Assembly (NCBI GenBank): GCA_017457015.1
Contig: JAFTIG010000017.1
Span: forward strand, 1 to 10,768
From: Clostridia bacterium
GTDB lineage: Bacteria > Bacillota_A > Clostridia > Christensenellales > Borkfalkiaceae
Direction: 5' to 3'
DNA length: 10,768 nucleotides
In this document: piece after piece, positions 7,712 through 10,768 of the stretch
Numbering within the stretch: the stretch's first letter is position 1
Layout: every line of letters begins with the position of its first letter
Translations under genes and position numbers: made by a program
The notes under the pieces: model-generated
Told to the model about the DNA's origin: nothing
Seen by the model: only the letters and a program-made list of their open reading frames with translations
Database searches by the model: none

Positions 7712-7740
7712 TAACAGGGGTATACGCACACCCCGTTGAA
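7677..7740. other. Probable left attachment junction (attL) of the integrated element
   Basis: The minus-strand recombinase frame runs without a break from element DNA into the last 35 bases of ssrA, placing a junction at or near the tmRNA 3' end. Directly beside it is a hairpin, AAC-A-GGGGT (7713-7721) with ACCCCGTT (7730-7737), that loosely echoes the tmRNA T-arm (GGGGTGCAAATCCCC). The exact crossover cannot be fixed without the right junction or an empty site. Confidence 0.6.
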
Positions 7741-9275
7741 AGAGAAATCGCATTTGCGGTTTCTTTTTCTTTTGCGCTGTTTTCCATTGCACCGCCGTTG
7801 CCGTCGGGATAATCGGGAAAAATCAAGTTCAAAAGTAATTCGTTCTTTTGCCCACCTTTCAAATTGAAAATCACTTTCATTTTATCGTCGTAAAGCAATA
7901 CGCGATAAATAAACGTGTCGATTAGGTCTTTGCGGTTTTTCGTCTTGGAATAGTCCAACGTTCTGAAATGTTGCAACCACTTGCGAATATCGGCGTATGT
8001 GTAATTGATTTGCAACGCCTTTTCGCTTTCTATGGTGTCTTGCAGTTCCTTGTTCTCGTTTTCAAGCCGTTCGATTTGCGACAAAATCGTGTCCGCGATT
8101 TTGCCAAGCATTAACGCTTGCATTAAGTTATTGATAGCCTTTTGATTTTCCGCGACCAAACTTTCAAGCCGTTTAATTTCGCCGTCGTTTTGCTCCGCTT
8201 GTATCAATAAATAGGTTTCCGCCGCAACCGTGTCTATAAATTCGTCGGTCAAAATGCCGTGTGGGTTTTCCTTTGTGCCGTTGCCAACAATGGCGCAAAT
8301 AATCTCGTCTTCGATAAACTGTTTGCGTATTGTTCGCTTGTCGCAAACGCCTTTCGCAACGCCTACGCATTTGTAATAATGGTGTATTTTTTTGCTTTTG
8401 CTCGTTGACGATATACCCGTCATTTTGCGCCCGCACTCGCCACAAATAAGTTTTTCCGACAAAATATATTCGACTTTTGCTTTGCCACGCGACGGGGCTT
8501 GCGCGTATTTCTCTAATACCTTTTGCACGTCGTTAAAAAGTTGCTCGTCAATCAGTTGTGGCATACCGCCGTCAATTTCTTCGCCGTGAAAAATGTATTT
8601 GCCTAAATACCGACGATTTGAAAACAATCCCCGAAAACTGTTTTTATTCCATTTGCCACCGCGCGCGGTGGGTATTCCGCGCTCGTTCATATAGCGCATT
8701 ATTTGCGCGTAATTGTAACCACTCGCCAACATTTGAAACAGTTGCTTAACGATGGGCGCGGTTTTTTCGTCCACGATAAAACTTTTGTCTTCGCTTACCT
8801 TATAGCCAAGCGGAACGCTCCCACCGAAAAATTTACATTTTGATGCGGAAACGGCAATACCGCGCTTGATTTTTTGAGATAATTCCGCGCTGTAATATTC
8901 CGCCATACTCTCTAAAACGCCTTCGATTAAAATACCGCTCGCGTCGTCCGTGATATTCTCTTTTGCCGACAATACGCGAACGCCGTTCTTTTTGAGTTTC
9001 GCTTTATACGTTGCGCTGTCGTAACGATTACGGGCGAAACGGTCTAATTGATAGACAATGACAAACTGAAAGCCCTTGCGCTTGCTGTCTTCAATCATTT
9101 GTAAAAAATCGGGGCGTTTGTCCGTCGTACCCGTCAAGGCTCGGTCTATGTATTCGTGAATAATGCGAAAGCCGTTGCGCTCCGCAAATGCGTAACACTC
9201 TTTAAGTTGACCTTCGATAGATTGCTCGTTTTGAGCGTGAGAACTGAAACGTGCATAAATAACTGCGTTTTTCAT
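7677..9275 (-). CDS. Large serine recombinase (site-specific integrase)
   Basis: Integrates and excises DNA at attachment sites by 2-bp staggered cuts. It has 532 residues. The N-terminal resolvase domain (about 1-145) has the catalytic YARFSS motif with nucleophile Ser11 and the QLDRFARNR motif (Arg79, Arg82). A recombinase DNA-binding domain spans about 150-265. A zinc ribbon follows, with Cys278, Cys281, Cys303 and Cys311, then a coiled coil (about 362-425) and a C-terminal segment. AAGGAG (9290-9285 on this strand) stands nine bases before the start. The last 11 codons (METWGFAPQS and stop) are antisense to ssrA, and about 20 codons before them lie over the ssrA terminator. The native C-terminus in the excised form is therefore probably different. 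Its ~230-base leader is strongly structured. Confidence 0.95.
   Translation of the reverse strand: MKNAVIYARFSSHAQNEQSIEGQLKECYAFAERNGFRIIHEYIDRALTGTTDKRPDFLQMIEDSKRKGFQFVIVYQLDRFARNRYDSATYKAKLKKNGVRVLSAKENITDDASGILIEGVLESMAEYYSAELSQKIKRGIAVSASKCKFFGGSVPLGYKVSEDKSFIVDEKTAPIVKQLFQMLASGYNYAQIMRYMNERGIPTARGGKWNKNSFRGLFSNRRYLGKYIFHGEEIDGGMPQLIDEQLFNDVQKVLEKYAQAPSRGKAKVEYILSEKLICGECGRKMTGISSTSKSKKIHHYYKCVGVAKGVCDKRTIRKQFIEDEIICAIVGNGTKENPHGILTDEFIDTVAAETYLLIQAEQNDGEIKRLESLVAENQKAINNLMQALMLGKIADTILSQIERLENENKELQDTIESEKALQINYTYADIRKWLQHFRTLDYSKTKNRKDLIDTFIYRVLLYDDKMKVIFNLKGGQKNELLLNLIFPDYPDGNGGAMENSAKEKETANAISLSTGCAYTPVMVETWGFAPQS
7743..7770 (+). terminator. Likely terminator for ssrA, inside the recombinase gene
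   Basis: AGAAATCGC (7743-7751) pairs with GCGGTTTCT (7756-7764) around ATTT, with one G-T pair, and TTTTCTTTT follows. It lies 31 bases past the tmRNA CCA end and within the antisense of the recombinase C-terminal codons. Confidence 0.65.
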
Positions 9276-9300
9276 AGGTTTTTGCTCCTTAAATTAAATT

Positions 9301-9485
9301 TTGTCGTTCGCTGATGTGCTTACAGCCTTAATTAGCCAAGAAATGCCGCCGCAGGGAAATTGTCAAGGGTGTAACTTGCCTTTGGCAAGCGGCGGTTTAT
9401 GCCTAACGGGAGATAAATAGCCGCCCTTTACAATTTGTCAAGGCGGTGATACTCGCCGTAGGCAGTAAGCACACGCGAACAACAA
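9301..9485 (-). promoter_or_regulatory. Large structured leader of the recombinase mRNA
   Basis: The ends of this region pair over about 185 bases: TTGT (9301-9304)/ACAA (9482-9485), GTTCGC (9306-9311)/GCGAAC (9475-9480), GTGCTTAC (9316-9323)/GTAAGCAC (9465-9472) and GCCT (9325-9328)/AGGC (9460-9463). Inside, GCCGCCGC (9345-9352) pairs with GCGGCGGT (9389-9396), and CTTGCC (9375-9380) with GGCAAG (9384-9389). A further match (9357-9369 with 9424-9436, 12 of 13) would cross these helices as a pseudoknot. GCCGCC (9420-9425)/GGCGGT (9442-9447) competes with it. TTGTCAAGG occurs twice (9360-9368, 9435-9443). The strand is inferred from its place between the recombinase and its likely promoter. 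A DNA role, such as a transfer or replication origin, is the alternative. Confidence 0.65.
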
Positions 9486-9513
9486 AAAATATGAAAATAC
9501 TAACGCAATTATC

Positions 9514-9545
9514 ATTATAACAGCACTAAATAGCACTTATTTCAA
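9514..9545 (-). promoter_or_regulatory. Extended -10 promoter for the recombinase
   Basis: On the minus strand TGTTATAAT (9522-9514) is a perfect extended -10 box. TTGAAA (9545-9540) lies 20 bases upstream, too far for an ideal -35, so the TG motif would matter. Transcription would begin near 9507. Confidence 0.5.
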
Positions 9546-9600
9546 AGATATTTGTAGTTTTACACTTATTTTGTCGAAAATAAGTAAAAATCATTTACTT
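9522..9600. repeat. Cluster of short direct and inverted repeats between divergent promoters
   Basis: CACTTATTT occurs at 9534-9542 and 9563-9571, with a related AGCACTAAAT at 9522-9531. The second copy forms a perfect inverted repeat, ACTTATTTT (9564-9572) with AAAATAAGT (9577-9585). AAGTAAA (9582-9588) also pairs with TTTACTT (9594-9600). Lying between the recombinase promoter and the plus-strand leader promoter, they could be operator sites for an element-encoded regulator. Confidence 0.45.
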
Positions 9601-9618
9601 TTTGAACGCCATTTCTTA

Positions 9619-9647
9619 TTGACTTTCTTTTGTAAAATGCGTATAAT
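9619..9647 (+). promoter_or_regulatory. Promoter of the structured leader and SLOG operon
   Basis: TTGACT (9619-9624), a 17-base spacer and a perfect TATAAT (9642-9647). Transcription would start at about 9653-9655, exactly where the 14-bp closing stem of the leader RNA begins. Confidence 0.85.
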
Positions 9648-9653
9648 AGTAAA

Positions 9654-9810
9654 TGCGACATACTATTGAAAAGGAGATATTTTTCTAAAAAACCAACGTA
9701 TAATTTTATACTCTTAATGGGGATATAATACTTGATAGTATTATGTCCATTCGCGTTTACAACTTCCCTTTTAAGAGTATGTTGGTTTTAACGAAAAATA
9801 GTGTGTCGCA
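9654..9810 (+). ncRNA. Structured leader RNA domain, riboswitch-like, unrecognised class
   Basis: The first bases of the transcript, TGCGACATACTATT (9654-9667), pair with AATAGTGTGTCGCA (9797-9810) in a 14-bp helix with one G-T pair. Inside it, 9689-9697 pairs with 9781-9789 (AAAACCAAC type, 9 bp). ATACTCTTAA (9708-9717) pairs with TTAAGAGTAT (9771-9780). 9721-9732 pairs with 9737-9748 (12 bp, loop TGAT). The arms abut on the 3' side at 9780/9781 and leave a 10-base bulge on the 5' side. Unpaired stretches are 9668-9688 (containing AAGGAG) and 9749-9770. AAAAGG (9669-9674) could reach CCTTTT (9767-9772). I do not recognise it as a known class. It is followed at once by a terminator/antiterminator switch. 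Confidence 0.7.
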
Positions 9811-9816
9811 ACCTAA

Positions 9817-9851
9817 CGAAAGGATATATGCTATGGGTGTCGTTCCTTTCG
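9817..9851 (+). promoter_or_regulatory. Antiterminator hairpin competing with the leader terminator
   Basis: CGAAAGGA (9817-9824) pairs perfectly with TCCTTTCG (9844-9851). The 3' arm uses the bases that form the 5' arm and loop of the terminator (9837-9862), so the two cannot form together. The 5' arm is also the ribosome binding site of the leader peptide. CAACCTA (9809-9815) additionally pairs with TAGGTTG (9872-9878) and encloses the switch. Confidence 0.65.
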
Positions 9852-9871
9852 GGGAGCGGCACTTTTTTTAA
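9833..9871 (+). CDS. Leader peptide, 12 codons, overlapping the terminator
   Basis: A short frame coding MGVVPFGERHFF starts at 9833, eight bases after AAAGGA (9819-9824), and stops with TAA inside the terminator T-tract. An alternative frame from 9828 (26 codons, to 9908) starts too close to the same site. Because the frame spans the whole terminator, a ribosome on it would stop the hairpin from forming, as in ribosome-mediated attenuation. No matching protein family is known to me, and translation is unproven. Confidence 0.45.
   Translation: MGVVPFGERHFF
9837..9869 (+). terminator. Intrinsic terminator in the leader
   Basis: GTGTCGTTCC (9837-9846) pairs with GGAGCGGCAC (9853-9862) over ten base pairs, including two G-T pairs, around a TTTCGG loop. 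Seven T residues follow directly. This is a strong Rho-independent terminator 106 bases before the SLOG start, so it should act as an attenuator. Confidence 0.85.
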
Positions 9872-9912
9872 TAGGTTGTATATGTTATATTTAATAAAAA
9901 ATTTATAAGGAA

Positions 9913-10035
9913 ATGGCAAGCAAGAGAAAGACGGTTTTGTTTTTCTCTTGCTTGTTTGCTTTTATGGGTAAAATATGGACGGAAAAGTTTGTTGTTTTAT
10001 CGGGCATAGAAACGTTGAAAAAACGCCCGAATTAA
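9913..10035 (+). CDS. Possible 40-codon upstream ORF overlapping the SLOG start
   Basis: An ATG at 9913 opens a frame of 40 codons (begins MASKRKTVLFFSC) that crosses the SLOG start codon in another frame and ends at 10035. It has a basic start and a short hydrophobic stretch. AAGG (9907-9910) is closer than ideal. It might couple translation to the SLOG gene, which has almost no ribosome binding site. It may equally be a chance frame. Confidence 0.25.
   Translation: MASKRKTVLFFSCLFAFMGKIWTEKFVVLSGIETLKKRPN
9917..9954 (+). terminator. Second hairpin before the SLOG gene, possible weak terminator
   Basis: A perfect 13-bp stem, CAAGCAAGAGAAA (9917-9929) with TTTCTCTTGCTTG (9942-9954), has a 12-base loop and is followed by TTTGCTTTT. 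The T-tract is interrupted, so termination should be weak. It ends 20 bases before the SLOG start codon and may act on translation instead. Confidence 0.55.
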
Positions 10036-10484
10036 AAGAACGTTTAATAGATACGATTAGACGATTGATAACGGAAAACGGCGTAAACAAATTCTTGTTT
10101 GGCAGTAAAAGCCGTTTTGACGATTTATGTCAAGAAGTCGTCAAAGAACTACGGAAAGAATACCCCGACATTAAACGCGTTTACGTTCGTATGTATTATC
10201 CCGAACTTGGCGAGCCGTATATAGGTTATATTCTTCGTGATTTTGAAGATACCTATATGCCCGAACGGATAGAAAACGCAGGGGTAGCGCGTTACGTTGA
10301 ACGCAATCAAGAAATGATAAACGCAAGTGATTTTTGCGTGTTCTATTATAATGAAGAATACAAACCACCTTTAAGGAAACAATCACGTAGCGCATTATCC
10401 GCCTATCAGCCCAAAAGCGGAACACGGATCGCTTACGAATACGCAAAACAAAAGAAAAAAGATATAATCAATTTATATAGGTAA
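9975..10484 (+). CDS. SLOG/DUF1273-like Rossmann-fold protein, element cargo
   Basis: Small soluble protein of 169 residues. The N-terminal CCFIGHRN motif followed by a helix (residues 6-34), the FLFGSKSRFDDLC segment (about 41-53) and the C-terminal SGTRIAYEYAKQKKKDIINL stretch (about 147-166) are the pattern of SLOG-superfamily proteins related to YpsA/YspA. That superfamily is thought to bind nucleotides or nucleotide-derived signals, and some members serve in antiphage systems. The biochemical role of this branch is not known to me. There are no membrane segments. The start has only GGG (9966-9968) as a ribosome binding site. It lies downstream of the structured attenuator leader, and the next gene starts three bases after its stop, so the two are probably one operon. 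Confidence 0.75.
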   Translation: MDGKVCCFIGHRNVEKTPELKERLIDTIRRLITENGVNKFLFGSKSRFDDLCQEVVKELRKEYPDIKRVYVRMYYPELGEPYIGYILRDFEDTYMPERIENAGVARYVERNQEMINASDFCVFYYNEEYKPPLRKQSRSALSAYQPKSGTRIAYEYAKQKKKDIINLYR

Positions 10485-10487
10485 ATT

Positions 10488-10768
10488 ATGACGTTAAAAG
10501 AAAAAATAAAAGTCCGTCGTTTTGAACGGTATTGGAAAAAACAAGGTAGAAAAGATTTGTTTACTTGGGTACACCGTTATTTGCGGTTGCATAGCGAATT
10601 GCTTGCGGATAGCGTATATCAAGAAATGTTTGACTACCACCGCAACACCCTTATAGCATACGTTAAGCGCGACGTTAAAAGGAAAAATACGAGCGATAAA
10701 GAATACGGCGAACTCATAGACGTGCTTGCGGATATTTTCAATCGAAACGGGGCTGAACGAGTAAACAA
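10488..10768 (+). CDS. Unknown protein, N-terminal part (cut by window edge)
   Basis: The frame begins with ATG three bases after the SLOG stop, with AGG (10479-10481) six bases upstream, and stays open for 93 codons to the right edge. The visible part starts MTLKEKIKVRRFERYWKK and is rich in Lys and Arg. It has several aromatic residues (WVHRYLRLH, MFDYHRNTL) and looks helical, with no signal peptide or membrane segment. I do not recognise a family. The tight spacing implies co-expression with the SLOG gene. A nucleic-acid-binding role would be a guess from charge alone. Confidence 0.7.
   Translation, partial: MTLKEKIKVRRFERYWKKQGRKDLFTWVHRYLRLHSELLADSVYQEMFDYHRNTLIAYVKRDVKRKNTSDKEYGELIDVLADIFNRNGAERVN

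Larger units (their letters stand above)
7712..10768. mobile_element. Left part of an integrative element carrying a large serine recombinase
   Basis: The region from the tmRNA 3' end to the right edge holds a large serine recombinase (minus strand), two long structured non-coding regions, a SLOG-family gene and an unknown gene. The layout fits an integrative element or prophage inserted at ssrA. No second copy of the tmRNA 3' end is visible, so the right junction lies outside the window. No conjugation, replication or phage structural gene is seen, so the element type stays open. Confidence 0.8.

Noticed and set aside
7601..7792. Minus-strand frame across the ssrA 3' part.
   Set aside because: It overlaps the tmRNA and recombinase end in another frame and has no protein-like features.
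8392..8749. Plus-strand frames of 63-65 codons inside the recombinase region.
   Set aside because: They are antisense shadows of the well-supported minus-strand recombinase, with no ribosome binding site or recognisable domain.
9301..9600. CRISPR array.
   Set aside because: The repeats are short, irregular, partly inverted and not separated by uniform spacers; no cas gene is present.
9653..9688. Eleven-codon frame beginning at the predicted transcript start (MRHTIEKEIFF).
   Set aside because: It would need leaderless translation and lies inside the 14-bp closing stem. The strong AAGGAG falls within it with no usable start codon after it.
9654..9810. Retron-type msr-msd RNA, because a 14-bp end pairing resembles the a1/a2 stem.
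   Set aside because: No reverse transcriptase is in the window, a strong terminator follows at once, and the downstream gene is SLOG-like. An RT beyond the right edge would reopen the idea.
9817..9871. T-box leader.
   Set aside because: The antiterminator lacks the conserved T-box sequence and the SLOG gene is not an amino-acid gene.

Overview
The window looks like an AT-rich Bacillota genome, most likely an uncultured member of the Clostridia. The reasons are the gene order tpiA-gpmI-secG-rnr-smpB, ssrA close by, strong AGGAG-type ribosome binding sites, a MetA/MetY methionine route, and a large serine recombinase of the clostridial type. I cannot name a genus.

Bases 1-7358 are ordinary chromosome, all on the plus strand. 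The end of triosephosphate isomerase is followed by phosphoglycerate mutase (gpmI), SecG, a short RNase R, SmpB, O-acetylhomoserine sulfhydrylase (metY) and homoserine O-acyltransferase (metA). The glycolysis genes and the secG-rnr-smpB RNA-surveillance block are standard neighbours. The two methionine genes sit between smpB and ssrA, with no room for a SAM or T-box riboswitch before them. MetA carries Glu111, which predicts acetyl-CoA use and matches MetY, so the pair would convert homoserine to O-acetylhomoserine and then to a sulfhydrylation product.

Bases 7359-7711 are a complete one-piece tmRNA (ssrA) with an encoded CCA end and a predicted tag ANNNEVAYAA. It works with SmpB and RNase R in trans-translation.

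From 7712 to the right edge lies the left part of an integrated mobile element. Its minus-strand large serine recombinase runs into the 3' end of ssrA, so the last 11 codons of the recombinase are tmRNA sequence read backwards. The right end of the element is outside the window. The recombinase is preceded by a long, highly paired leader (9301-9485).

On the plus strand, a near-consensus promoter (9619-9647) drives a second structured region. It has a 14-bp closing stem (9654-9667 with 9797-9810), several nested helices, and then a terminator, a competing antiterminator and a 12-codon leader peptide. It stands upstream of a SLOG/DUF1273-like Rossmann-fold gene and an unknown gene cut by the window edge. 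This leader plus SLOG module is the part most likely to be undescribed.
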